Shown here piece after piece: positions 1 through 7,761 of a DNA stretch of 17,976 bases. Each line of letters starts with the position of its first letter. The stretch's first letter is position 1. The stretch spans positions 1-17,976 of the forward strand of contig DBCR01000040.1 in NCBI GenBank assembly GCA_002293125.1, written 5' to 3'. The notes under the pieces were generated by a model. That model had not been told where the DNA came from, did no database searches, and saw nothing but the letters and a program-made list of their open reading frames with translations. The translations under genes and the position numbers were made by a program. The stretch comes from Opitutia bacterium UBA953. GTDB lineage: Bacteria > Verrucomicrobiota > Verrucomicrobiia > Opitutales > UBA953.

Positions 1-62
1 GGCGGCGTGCTTACTCCTGCCTGATTTGACAAAAGGGCGGGGCAGTGTTGTCTGGGCAGAAC

Positions 63-713
63 ATGAACGCCGCTCTGACGCCTGCCCAACTTCTCGCTTC
101 CCTTGAATGGCGCTACGCCACCAAGGCTTTCGATACCCGTAAGCTTCCGGACGCTACCTGGGCCGCACTCGAGGAGTCCCTCCGCCTGACGCCTTCGTCC
201 TACGGCCTCCAGCCCTGGAAGTTCTTCATCATCTCGGACCCAGCCGTCCGCGCCCAACTCCGTCCGGTTTCCTGGAACCAGACGCAGGTCACCGATGCTT
301 CGCATCTCGTGGTCTTCGCCCGTCGTACCGAGATTACAGAGAAGGACGTGAACGATTTCTTCCACCAGATGGTCTCCGAGCGTAACGCGGATGCTTCGAA
401 GCTTGAACCCTACCGCCAGATGATGCTCGGCGGCGTGGTGAACGGCAAAGACGCCGCGGGCCAGAAGGAATGGGCGGCCCGTCAGCTCTACATCGCCCTC
501 GGCCAGCTTATGGGTGCCGCCGCGGCCCTTGCGGTCGACACGTGCGCACTCGAAGGCATCGATCCCGACGCCTACACCGAGATTCTCGGACTGAAGGGCA
601 GCGGCTACGAAGTCATCGTCGCCTGCGCCGTCGGCTATCGCTCTTCGGAAGACAAGTATGCCGGGATGAAGAAGATCCGTTATCCGGCCAGCCGCGTCAT
701 CGGCCACGTCTGA
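63..713 (+). CDS. NfsB-type NAD(P)H nitroreductase / dihydropteridine reductase family
   Basis: This 216-residue FMN-dependent oxidoreductase would transfer hydride from NAD(P)H to nitroaromatics, quinones or pterins in the cytoplasm; the true substrate cannot be read from sequence. The N-terminus has the RYATKAFD stretch and then SSYGLQPWKFF, the usual NfsB flavin-binding region. The middle has DASHLVVFA. The C-terminus has a GLKGSGYEVIVACAVGYRS-type strand followed by the K-rich end typical of the family, and the length fits (NfsB is about 217). ATG 63 is preferred because it matches the family N-terminus; an in-frame GTG at 45 would add six residues and has a G-rich stretch upstream. A TTGACA at 26-31 may be a -35 element, but no good -10 follows. 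The stop codon abuts the stop of the convergent helicase gene without a spacer. Confidence 0.9.
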   Translation: MNAALTPAQLLASLEWRYATKAFDTRKLPDATWAALEESLRLTPSSYGLQPWKFFIISDPAVRAQLRPVSWNQTQVTDASHLVVFARRTEITEKDVNDFFHQMVSERNADASKLEPYRQMMLGGVVNGKDAAGQKEWAARQLYIALGQLMGAAAALAVDTCALEGIDPDAYTEILGLKGSGYEVIVACAVGYRSSEDKYAGMKKIRYPASRVIGHV

Positions 714-3008
714 TCAACTGCGGGCGGACCAGCGCACGAATTCCTCGTCGTCGGTCAGTACCTGCGGGTCGCCGTATTCCGTCGAAAGCAGGCTGCGATA
801 AGCTTCGTCGGCGAAGCGGCGGCAGTGCAGGAGTACGCGCGCCGAGTGGCCGGGCGCGCGGACGAGTCGTCCGAGCGCCTGGTTGACCTTGCGCATGCCG
901 GGGCGGACATACGCCAGCGAGAACGCGTCTTCGGCGCCCGCTTCGACGAACATCTTGCGCCGGGCTTCCTGGAGGGCGTTCACCTCCGGGAGCGCGGGAC
1001 CAATCACCACTGCCGAACGGATGCGACCGCCCAGCATGTCGACGCCTTCGCCGAGCGAACCGCCGAGAATCAGGCAGAGGATGGTGTAACGATTGAGCGA
1101 ATCCTCGACGAAACGCGCGGTACCATCAGGGCCCAGTCCGCGGGGTTGCACGGCCACGTCGGCCTTCGGATCAAGGTTGCGCACTTCCTTCACCGCGGCC
1201 TCGGCATATTTATACGACGGGAAGAAGGCCGCGACTGCGCCTTCTTGCGAGAGACGGAGCAGGGCGGCGCCAGTGCGAGCCATGTAGCCTTCACGGGTCT
1301 TGAGGCGCGTGTCCACGCGTCCATCGATCGCGACGGTGTAAGCGCCTTGGCGCCACGGCGCGAGGGCGTTGACCATCACGAGATTATCCGGGTCGAGTCC
1401 GCAGTCGGCCGCGAGCGAGCCGCGCGGGCCGGGCGTCGCGGTCATCAGCAGGCTGTGGCCAAACGCGCGGAGGCGTTCGCCGGTGGCCTTGGCGGCGGAA
1501 AGGCAATCGAGGCTGAGCAGGCCGGGCTTCGGCGACCAGAGCAGCCAACCCAAGTCGGCGGCTTCGAGGCGTTCGGACCACGTCGCGGCGTTCCAGACGG
1601 CCTGCTTGGCGGCGTCCGGAAGGTCATCGGTATTGAACGGGTGTTCCGCGGCGAGGACCGACATGCGTTCCGCGATGGCCATCGCTTCGATACGGTCGTC
1701 CGGCGAGATCGCGTCGGCCTTCGGCAGGCGATGGAGGAAGTCGGCCCACATCTGGGCGGTCTGACACCAGGCTTCGGGCGCGCGGAAACGCGTGAGCGTG
1801 AAGGCGAAGTCGGCGGCGGATTGTTCATCGTCACGCAGCGAGAGGCATTCCGCGGCCCGGTCCGGCAGGTTATGGGCTTCGTCTACGATGAGTACCGTAT
1901 CGTGGATATCCCATCCCGGTACGGTCTCGAGGGCGGCTCGATTACGCGGTGAGAAGACGTAGTTGTAGTCGCAGATGACGACGTCGGCGTGTGCGAGCAT
2001 CGCTTTGGTGATATCCCACGGTGGCACGCCGGCGATGCGGCCGATCTCGCGGACCCGACGAAGGTCGGCGGCTTCCTCAAGGAGATGCTGCGGGTCGATC
2101 TTGGCGTTGGCCCAGTTACGCCGGATCTGCTCAGGGTCGTCGGTGATGCCATCAATCTCGTGTTCGGAGCGCGGGCGGAGGAGCACGGCACGGAGTTCGT
2201 TGCTGCGGGCGAGGCGGCGGAGTTCGGTGAGCACCTGCGTCTGGCCGGTGCCCTTGCCGGTGAGGTAGAGGAGGCGACCGGCGCGGCCGCCGCGGAGGAG
2301 GCCGAGTCCGTGGCGCAAGGCCGCGGAGGTCTTGCCGAAGCCCGTCGGCGCGACGAGCAGGCGCGTGGGCGAATCGAGGCCGGCTTGGTCGAGGTCGGCG
2401 CAGCATTGGAGCCACTCCGGTCGCGGTTCCTTGAACGGGAGCCGGTCCGGAAGGTTGAGCAGGCGGGCGTGACTGGCCCGACGATTCTCGGCGTGCGCGG
2501 CGAGCGTCTCCGCCTGCGTGAGCAGGTCGGCCTCGGCGGAGCGGGGCAGGGCGACGGGTTGGCGGGTGCCGTCAGCGGGGTCGATGAAGATGAGTTCCCC
2601 TTTTACCTCGCGGGCGCCGGAGGCTAGACGGGCGGCGTGACAGTAGGCCGCGAGCTGGAGGAAGTGGTGCGCGAAGCGGCCGATGAGGAACTCGGGTTTA
2701 CGCGGCAGCTTCAGGCTGATGGTCTTGATTTCACGGATGCTGACCTCATTGGCCGTCTCAAGCCACTGGTCGGCGCGGCCGGTGATGGCGATGGTCCAAC
2801 CGAGGGCGCCGACTTCGCAGGCGATCGTGCGTTCGAACTGCCAGCCCTGACCTTCGGCTTCGGCGACCTTGCGCATGGTCTCGTGCCATTGGCGGCCCGC
2901 TTCGGCGCGCCAAGGGGCGCCACCGGCACCCGCGCCCGGCCCGGGTCGGAACGTCGCGAACTCCTGCGCGCTTAGCTCGACGCGCTTCGCCTTGATATCG
3001 ATGCGCAT
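714..3008 (-). CDS. PD-(D/E)XK nuclease fused to Rad3/DinG-type superfamily 2 helicase
   Basis: This 764-residue protein has two domains. Residues about 50-125 carry a PD-(D/E)XK-like nuclease signature: D80 in GRAD, E93 and K95 in REIK, and a QxxxY motif at 118-122, as in RecB/AddB/Cas4-type nucleases. Residues about 210-764 form an SF2 helicase with Walker A APTGFGKT (220-227), CDYNYVFSP (346-354), DEAH (376-379), motif III MTATP (522-526), GEGVD (653-657) and motif VI QALGRLVRAPG (710-720). XPD/DinG helicases normally have four Fe-S cysteines between Walker A and the DYNY motif; here that interval has no cysteine before C346. ATG 3008 is chosen because it shares one base with the recO-like stop (TGATG), which suggests translational coupling. 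A longer frame to 3161 would run inside that gene. The likely role is DNA repair or recombination. Confidence 0.85.
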   Translation of the reverse strand: MRIDIKAKRVELSAQEFATFRPGPGAGAGGAPWRAEAGRQWHETMRKVAEAEGQGWQFERTIACEVGALGWTIAITGRADQWLETANEVSIREIKTISLKLPRKPEFLIGRFAHHFLQLAAYCHAARLASGAREVKGELIFIDPADGTRQPVALPRSAEADLLTQAETLAAHAENRRASHARLLNLPDRLPFKEPRPEWLQCCADLDQAGLDSPTRLLVAPTGFGKTSAALRHGLGLLRGGRAGRLLYLTGKGTGQTQVLTELRRLARSNELRAVLLRPRSEHEIDGITDDPEQIRRNWANAKIDPQHLLEEAADLRRVREIGRIAGVPPWDITKAMLAHADVVICDYNYVFSPRNRAALETVPGWDIHDTVLIVDEAHNLPDRAAECLSLRDDEQSAADFAFTLTRFRAPEAWCQTAQMWADFLHRLPKADAISPDDRIEAMAIAERMSVLAAEHPFNTDDLPDAAKQAVWNAATWSERLEAADLGWLLWSPKPGLLSLDCLSAAKATGERLRAFGHSLLMTATPGPRGSLAADCGLDPDNLVMVNALAPWRQGAYTVAIDGRVDTRLKTREGYMARTGAALLRLSQEGAVAAFFPSYKYAEAAVKEVRNLDPKADVAVQPRGLGPDGTARFVEDSLNRYTILCLILGGSLGEGVDMLGGRIRSAVVIGPALPEVNALQEARRKMFVEAGAEDAFSLAYVRPGMRKVNQALGRLVRAPGHSARVLLHCRRFADEAYRSLLSTEYGDPQVLTDDEEFVRWSARS

Positions 3009-3610
3009 CAGGGCAGGACGTAGTGGGCCTCGCCGGCGGCCCAGCGTTCGAGGTCCGAGGCGAGCTTCGCGACGGTCTCTTCGTCCGTCGTCTGCGCGTC
3101 CAGCGGTTGCCCAAGGATCGCGGACGCGTGCTCCTGGCGGGCGCCGAGACGCGTGAACCACTGTTCATGCACGCCCCATCCGCCGTCCTTCAGGATGAGC
3201 CAGAGGCTCTTGAAATAGGCGCAATCGGCGCGCGGGCGCGCGGCCATCGCGTCGAACGTCTCGAGCGCGATGCGGTAGCAGACCTCGGCGGATTCGGGCG
3301 GTGGGGGGTTCTTACGCAGTATCGACGCGAGGCGACAGGCGCGCTCGAGCGTGCGGTGGTCGCGGGCGAGGCCGGCGCGGCGCGTGAGGAGGCGATAATC
3401 CCGGGCGAAGCGGATGCCACCGTCTTTCGCGCGTTCAAGGCTCACTTCGCCTTCATCGAAGAGGTCGGGCAGCGTCGTGCCGTTGCCACGTTGGGTGCGG
3501 ATGAGGCAGCGGACGATGCCTTCGGCGGGCTCAAGCAGCGTGAGCAGGGAATGCGATTCCCCGGAAGGATCGCGACCCAGCACCAGGCAGCGGAGGCTCG
3601 ACGCGGACAT
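3008..3610 (-). CDS. recO: divergent RecO-like DNA repair protein
   Basis: This 200-residue protein resembles RecO, which helps load RecA onto SSB-coated DNA in the RecF pathway. The N-terminus (residues about 6-45) has the RecO OB-fold pattern: a short strand, a GES-x-LLTLLEPAEG turn and a basic strand ending RTQRGNG. The rest is helical, with a DYRLLTRRAGLARDHRTLER region where RecO moves into its helical domain. It is shorter than most RecO proteins (about 240 residues) and lacks the CxxC zinc pair seen in many. Similarity is weak, so the name is an inference from fold pattern and context. ATG 3610 lies five bases after the DUF502 stop, and the end overlaps the helicase-nuclease start by one base. 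The three genes look like one transcript. Confidence 0.62.
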   Translation of the reverse strand: MSASSLRCLVLGRDPSGESHSLLTLLEPAEGIVRCLIRTQRGNGTTLPDLFDEGEVSLERAKDGGIRFARDYRLLTRRAGLARDHRTLERACRLASILRKNPPPPESAEVCYRIALETFDAMAARPRADCAYFKSLWLILKDGGWGVHEQWFTRLGARQEHASAILGQPLDAQTTDEETVAKLASDLERWAAGEAHYVLP

Positions 3611-3615
3611 CCGGC

Positions 3616-4299
3616 CTACTCCTTGCTTTCCGGCTTGGGGACGACGGAGCCGAAGCTCATCAGCAGACCGAGGGCTTCCCCGACCGTCAGCTTCGTTTCG
3701 CGGACTTCTTCGGGAGAGAGGTGCAGGATGACGCCGGTGGTCGGTGCGGGTGCGGCTGGAATGAAGACGTTCACGACCTGTTTACCGATGGCCTCGCTGA
3801 AGACCGTCGGTTGCTCGTGGGTCACGAAAGCGATGGTCCACATGCCTGGGCGGGGGAACTCGACCATCACCACGCGGCGGAAGGTGTCCTTGTTGCGGCC
3901 GCTGAGGGCGTCGACCATCTGGCGGATCGTGCCGTAGAGGGCGCCGAGGCCAGGGATGCGTTCGAGCACGGCGCCGAACCAGCGGTGGAGCAGCTTGCCG
4001 AACAGACGCTTGGAGAGATAGCCGACGAAGATCAGGATGAAGATCATCACCACGGCGGACGATATCACCACGAGCTGACGGTAGAGGCCGACCGTGAAGT
4101 CGGGCACGGGGAGTTTCGCGTTAAGCCAGAGCCAGGCGAAGCCGAACTCGACTGCCGGTTGGATGAACTTGCCCATCAGGTCGAGCAACACCGAGACCAC
4201 GTAGAGCGTCAGGCCAATCGGCATGAGCAGGAAGAGGCCCGTCAGGAAGTTATGACCTAGGCGGGAGGCTAAGGTGGTCTTTTCGTTCGTTTCGCCCAT
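3616..4299 (-). CDS. DUF502 family integral membrane protein
   Basis: This 227-residue inner-membrane protein matches DUF502, a widespread family of unknown function. It has two hydrophobic segments, residues about 19-41 (FLTGLFLLMPIGLTLYVV...) and about 75-95 (VVISSAVVMIFILIFVGYL). These are followed by the conserved cytosolic part: ERIPGLGALYGTIRQMVDAL, VVMVEFPRPGMWTIAFVT, and VVNVFIPAAPAPTTGVILHLSPEEV. The length is normal for the family. ATG 4299 begins the polypeptide MGETNEKTT. It is the first gene of the minus-strand cluster with recO-like and helicase genes, five bases upstream of the former. The co-transcription does not by itself explain a role. The start is divergent from the SOUL protein gene. 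Confidence 0.9.
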   Translation of the reverse strand: MGETNEKTTLASRLGHNFLTGLFLLMPIGLTLYVVSVLLDLMGKFIQPAVEFGFAWLWLNAKLPVPDFTVGLYRQLVVISSAVVMIFILIFVGYLSKRLFGKLLHRWFGAVLERIPGLGALYGTIRQMVDALSGRNKDTFRRVVMVEFPRPGMWTIAFVTHEQPTVFSEAIGKQVVNVFIPAAPAPTTGVILHLSPEEVRETKLTVGEALGLLMSFGSVVPKPESKE

Positions 4300-4355
4300 G
4301 TCATGACAAAAGGAAGTCCCGTGGCCGTGGCAAGGTTGGTCACAGGATTCAGGGA

Positions 4356-4383
4356 TTGGAAACGTGCCGGCAGGCCTTTTAAT
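4356..4383 (+). promoter_or_regulatory. possible promoter of the SOUL-family gene
   Basis: TTGGAA (4356-4361) and TTTAAT (4378-4383) are separated by 16 bases. They end six bases before ATG 4390, so the transcript would begin at or next to the start codon and be leaderless. No Shine-Dalgarno motif precedes this ATG, which fits. The promoter strength is a guess from the hexamers alone. Confidence 0.35.
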
Positions 4384-4389
4384 GACCTT

Positions 4390-4935
4390 ATGAAGATGTT
4401 CCTCCGGGTTGCCCTCGCCATCGTCGCATCCGCCTCCAGCCTATCCGCCGTGTCCGAAGCCTATCCTCGCACCGCGCCGGGCGACCTCGAGCTCAAGACC
4501 TTGCCGGCGGCTCGCTGGATGCGCACGGAGTCGTCGACGGATTATTTCGCGGCTGACAATGGGCTGTTCATGAAGCTCTTCCGCTACATCGACTCGAACA
4601 AGATCCCGATGACCGCGCCGGTCGAAGCGGGCATCAAGCCAGGCACGATGGTCTTCTACATGGACGACGCCTCGGCCAAGCGCGCCGACCTTGCGGAGAC
4701 GCCGCAGGTGAAACTGTCGTCGGTCTCCGAGCGCCGCGTGGCCGCCATCGGTATCCGGGGTTCGTACAGCCGCGAGAATTATGAGGAAGCGTTGACCGAA
4801 CTGAAGGCGTGGCTCGCGAAACGGACCGACGTGAAAGCCGCCGGCGAGCCGTATGCGGTCTACTGGAATAGTCCGTTCGTGCCTTTTTTCCTGAAGCAGT
4901 CGGAAGTGCACATCCCCGTCGCGCCGACGAAGTGA
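4390..4935 (+). CDS. SOUL-family heme-binding-like protein, exported
   Basis: This 181-residue protein belongs to the SOUL/HEBP family. The family signature is clear: a WMRT strand, GLFMKLFRYID and then KIPMTAPV (near residue 75), a central MVFYMDD strand, and a C-terminal EPYAVYWNSPFVPFFLK. In animals the family binds heme or tetrapyrroles; the bacterial role is not settled. The N-terminus from ATG 4390 (MKMFLRVALAIVASASSLSAVSEA) looks like a Sec signal peptide with an Ala-x-Ala-like site near residue 24, so the mature protein should be periplasmic or outside. ATG 4303 is also in frame but would bury the signal peptide, so 4390 (or the Met at 4396) is preferred. The stop abuts the stop of convergent pyrD. 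Confidence 0.85.
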   Translation: MKMFLRVALAIVASASSLSAVSEAYPRTAPGDLELKTLPAARWMRTESSTDYFAADNGLFMKLFRYIDSNKIPMTAPVEAGIKPGTMVFYMDDASAKRADLAETPQVKLSSVSERRVAAIGIRGSYSRENYEEALTELKAWLAKRTDVKAAGEPYAVYWNSPFVPFFLKQSEVHIPVAPTK

Positions 4936-5991
4936 TCAGGCCCAGGCACGCTGGCGCCAGGCGAGGCCTTCGGCGACTTCACGGGCGAGTTCCGGTCCGC
5001 GGAAGATGAGGCCGGAGTAGACCTGCACGAGGCAGGCGCCTTCGTCCATGAAGCGTCCGGCGTCCTTCGCGGACAGGATGCCGCCGCAGCCGACGATCGG
5101 GATGCGTCCGTCGGCTTCCTTGGCGAGGAAGCGCACGACCTGCAGGGAACGTTCGAGGAGCGGGGCGCCGCTGAGGCCTCCGCGGCCAGGCGAGCACGCT
5201 TCGGTGCCCGCGGGGCGTGTGATCGTGGTGTTCGTGGCGATGATGCCGGCAAAGCCGCATTCGCCGACGACGCTGACGATGTCGGCGAGCTGGTTCGGAT
5301 TGAGGTCCGGGGCGATCTTGAGGAGTAGGGGCACCGGGCCGCCAGCGACCGAGCGGTTCTCTTGCACGAGCGTCGAGAGCAAGGTCACGAGCGGGGCGCG
5401 GTCCTGGAGGGCACGTAGGCCGGTGGTGTTCGGGCTGCTGATGTTCACGACGACGTAGTCGGCGAGCGGGGCGAGCAGTTTGAAGCAGGCGAGATAGTCC
5501 TCGTGCGCCTGCTCGTTGGCGGTCACCTTGTTCTTGCCGATGTTGATGCCGAGCGGGCAGACGCGCTGGCCGCGACCGGGCTGCTTGCTCAGGCGGTCAT
5601 GCAGGGCTCGGGCGCCATTGTTCGGGAAGCCGTAGGCGTTCACCACCGCGTTAAGTTCGGGGTAGCGGAAGACGCGGGGCTTTTCGTTACCCGGCTGGGC
5701 CTTCGGGGTGACCGTGCCGACTTCGACGTGCCCGAAGCCGAGGGCGGCCGCACCACGCCAGCCGATGCCGTCCTTATCGAAACCAGCGGCGAGGCCGATG
5801 TGGTTGGGGAATTTCAGGCCGAAGGCTTCGATCGGGCGGCCGCCCTTGGGGGTGAGCGAGCGCTCCATCAGGAGGCGGAGGGGGGCGCAGGCGCCCAGGA
5901 CGCCCATGCCGCGGAGGCCGACCTGGTGGGCCGTCTCCGGGTTCAGCCTGTAGAGGGCCTTGGCAATCACCTTCTCGTACAGGAAAGACAT
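4936..5991 (-). CDS. pyrD: dihydroorotate dehydrogenase (quinone), class 2
   Basis: This 351-residue flavoprotein oxidises dihydroorotate to orotate in pyrimidine synthesis, passing electrons to quinone at the inner membrane. Class 2 is shown by the N-terminal helical extension (LYRLNPETAHQVGL) that docks on the membrane and by NISSPNTTGLR (around residues 183-193), which carries the catalytic serine. FMN and substrate segments are visible: IGLAAGFDKDG, EVGTVTPKAQPGN, NAYGFPN, NIGKNK, LKIAPDL, ATNTT, and a C-terminal VGCGGI plus LVQVYSGLIFRGP. Length is normal. ATG 5991 is preferred; an in-frame GTG at 5997 would add two residues. No Shine-Dalgarno is obvious. It is divergent from the acidic unknown gene and has no other pyr gene beside it. 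Confidence 0.96.
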   Translation of the reverse strand: MSFLYEKVIAKALYRLNPETAHQVGLRGMGVLGACAPLRLLMERSLTPKGGRPIEAFGLKFPNHIGLAAGFDKDGIGWRGAAALGFGHVEVGTVTPKAQPGNEKPRVFRYPELNAVVNAYGFPNNGARALHDRLSKQPGRGQRVCPLGINIGKNKVTANEQAHEDYLACFKLLAPLADYVVVNISSPNTTGLRALQDRAPLVTLLSTLVQENRSVAGGPVPLLLKIAPDLNPNQLADIVSVVGECGFAGIIATNTTITRPAGTEACSPGRGGLSGAPLLERSLQVVRFLAKEADGRIPIVGCGGILSAKDAGRFMDEGACLVQVYSGLIFRGPELAREVAEGLAWRQRAWA

Positions 5992-6065
5992 ACCCACCAG
6001 TTAAGGGGGGAAAGGGCGGAAGGAAAGCGGAGAAGCCTGCCATTTGGACCCGCCGCCGACCCCTC

Positions 6066-6071
6066 TTGACT
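6066..6071 (+). promoter_or_regulatory. TTGACT, possible -35 element
   Basis: TTGACT lies 12 bases before ATG 6083. The same hexamer occurs at 12504-12509 ahead of trxB, and TTGACA occurs at 26-31 ahead of the nitroreductase gene. No convincing -10 follows at 16-18 bases, so this is only a candidate. If it is a -35 element, the start at 6101 would be favoured over 6083. Confidence 0.25.
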
Positions 6072-6082
6072 CCCGCCCAGAC

Positions 6083-6865
6083 ATGGACACATCACCCCCC
6101 ATGGCTGTGACTACCTCAAAGCTCCTTTGGTGCACCATCCGTTTCAAGGAGAAGGAAGGCAACTGGTGGGTGAAGGAGAACTCCGACCCCAAACACTACG
6201 AGCCGGACGGCTTGGGCATCCTCGATCCCTTCCAGTTCCCGTGGATCCTCGACATGATGGACCCGCTCCGGGAGTACGGTCTGTCCAACGAAGTCCTCGA
6301 AGCCGCCTTCGTCCCTTTCCAGCCCCAGGAAATCGACAAGGACAAGGACCAGACCGTCCGCCTCGTCCGCGTCGCCGAACACATCCTCGATTCCGAGGAG
6401 CAACTCTTCGCGCTGCCGAACGTCAAGGACGGCGATAAGGGCGCTTACGCCGATTTCCTCGAGCACATCATGCGCCTGCGCGTGAAGCTCATCAACGACA
6501 CGATCAAGCTCGAGCAGAAGCTCACCGTCGAAGACGTGGATGAACAGCTCAGCGAGCTGCGCAATCAGGCCATGATCGAAGGTCGCGACATCCATCCTTT
6601 CGAAGAGATCACCGACATCCTCGAATTTGTCCCCGTAGGGCATGAAGTCCCCAACGACGACGATGATGACGATAAGCCTGCCCGCCCCCAGGGTGCGGCC
6701 GAAGATATCGCCGACCTCCCCGACGTCGAAGAAGTCGACAAGGACATGGAAAAGAACCTCCGCTGGGACGACGAAGATGAGCCAGCTGAACCTGGTGCCG
6801 GTGAAGAAGGCGGCGAGTCCGAAGGTGGCGGCAAGGCTTCCGGTAAGTCCGGCCGTCGTCGCTAA
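6083..6865 (+). CDS. hypothetical protein with acidic low-complexity tail
   Basis: I do not recognise this family. From ATG 6083 it has 260 residues; ATG 6101 (MAVTTSKLLW) is an equally possible start and gives 254. Residues about 7-180 look like a folded, soluble, mostly helical domain with a WCTIRFKEKEGNWWVKE beginning, then DPFQFPWILDMMDPLREYGL, a long EHIMRLRVKLINDTIKLEQKL helix and a DVDEQLSELRNQAMIEG helix. From about residue 192 the chain becomes disordered: six aspartates in a row, acidic and proline-rich stretches, glycine/glutamate repeats, and a basic end (GKSGRRR). No signal peptide or membrane segment is seen. It sits between divergent pyrD and a convergent retropepsin-like gene whose stop is six bases away. 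Confidence 0.8.
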   Translation: MDTSPPMAVTTSKLLWCTIRFKEKEGNWWVKENSDPKHYEPDGLGILDPFQFPWILDMMDPLREYGLSNEVLEAAFVPFQPQEIDKDKDQTVRLVRVAEHILDSEEQLFALPNVKDGDKGAYADFLEHIMRLRVKLINDTIKLEQKLTVEDVDEQLSELRNQAMIEGRDIHPFEEITDILEFVPVGHEVPNDDDDDDKPARPQGAAEDIADLPDVEEVDKDMEKNLRWDDEDEPAEPGAGEEGGESEGGGKASGKSGRRR

Positions 6866-6871
6866 GCCAGC

Positions 6872-7750
6872 TTACTTAGTCGTCTCGTCGGCAGGCCTTG
6901 CGGCCACCTGTGGCTCGAAGAGCCAAAGGCGGCGTGCCGCCATGTCCACCGCGATGGGGTGGGCGATCAGGAAGTCATCACCCAGCAGATTGTGCTCCTG
7001 GTCGCGGATGAACTCGACGCCGGTGAGCGGGGCTCCGCCGATCTTGAGGGACTTGATCTTGCAGACCTCGACGCGGGTCAGGCTGGTGCCCCGCACGGTG
7101 GCCACGGGCAGGTAGCCGCGAAACTCGGTCTCTCCCCGGAACTTCAGCGAGCTCATGTAGGACTTCGATGCGCCGGAATCGATGATCATCGGAATCTTCA
7201 CGCCTTCGACCTCGATGTTCACGCCACAGTGACCGCCGCGGCTGTAGCAAGGGACCTCATGGGCGCCGGACGTATCCGGAATCTTGCCGAGGATCATGAC
7301 CTTATTACGCAGGTCCATGTAGAACGGACGACCGAAGAGGATGTCGGCACCGAGCAGGCCATCGATTTCCATGCCGTCGAGCGGCATGATGCTCACGTGG
7401 AAATCGCGCCAGGTCACTTCGCCCGCTTGGAGTTTCTCGACGAGGCCGTAGGTGGATTCGTTGCGGCCGGAGTTCCCCATCGTGGGCAGGCTGAACGCCT
7501 CGGTGATGCCGCAGCGGGCGGCGGCGCCCGGCGTGAGCACGGCGGTACCTTGGCAGCCGGTGTCGACGCCCATGAGCACGGGTATTCCGTTGATCAGCAT
7601 GCGCAGCATCGGGATGGATTTCATGCGCAGGCGAAACTCGGCCGTCCCGCTTTCCGGGAATTCAGCCTTGGGCTTCTTCAGCTCCTGCGCAGGCAGGGTG
7701 ACGGCGACACAGAAGCTGAGGCAGGCGAAGAGGGTGTACAGGGACTTCAT
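6872..7750 (-). CDS. exported protein with two retropepsin-like aspartyl protease domains
   Basis: This 292-residue protein starts with a signal peptide (MKSLYTLFACLSFCVAVTLPA). It then shows two successive retropepsin-like lobes. Lobe 1 has a flap strand, VDTG (62-65) and GLLGADIL (131-138). Lobe 2 has IPMIIDSGASKSYMS (D191-S-G193) and NLLGDDFL (254-261). Retroviral and many bacterial retropepsins are single lobes that dimerise; here both catalytic aspartates (D63 and D191) are on one chain, in the manner of pepsin. The natural reading is an intramolecular dimer, a periplasmic or extracellular aspartyl protease, but activity is unproven. ATG 7750 fits the signal peptide. It lies 97 bases downstream of lnt on the same strand, with a strong palindrome in that gap. 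Confidence 0.82.
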   Translation of the reverse strand: MKSLYTLFACLSFCVAVTLPAQELKKPKAEFPESGTAEFRLRMKSIPMLRMLINGIPVLMGVDTGCQGTAVLTPGAAARCGITEAFSLPTMGNSGRNESTYGLVEKLQAGEVTWRDFHVSIMPLDGMEIDGLLGADILFGRPFYMDLRNKVMILGKIPDTSGAHEVPCYSRGGHCGVNIEVEGVKIPMIIDSGASKSYMSSLKFRGETEFRGYLPVATVRGTSLTRVEVCKIKSLKIGGAPLTGVEFIRDQEHNLLGDDFLIAHPIAVDMAARRLWLFEPQVAARPADETTK

Positions 7751-7761
7751 CGGTGAGCGGC

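Noticed and set aside
825..1952. Open frame of 375 codons opposite the helicase
   Set aside because: Antisense shadow rich in Arg, Gly and Glu with no domain or ribosome site.
7712..7750. Lipobox in the retropepsin-like protein (LFAC at residues 7-10)
   Set aside because: It lies too early in the signal peptide and has Phe at the -2 position; an ordinary signal peptide fits better.
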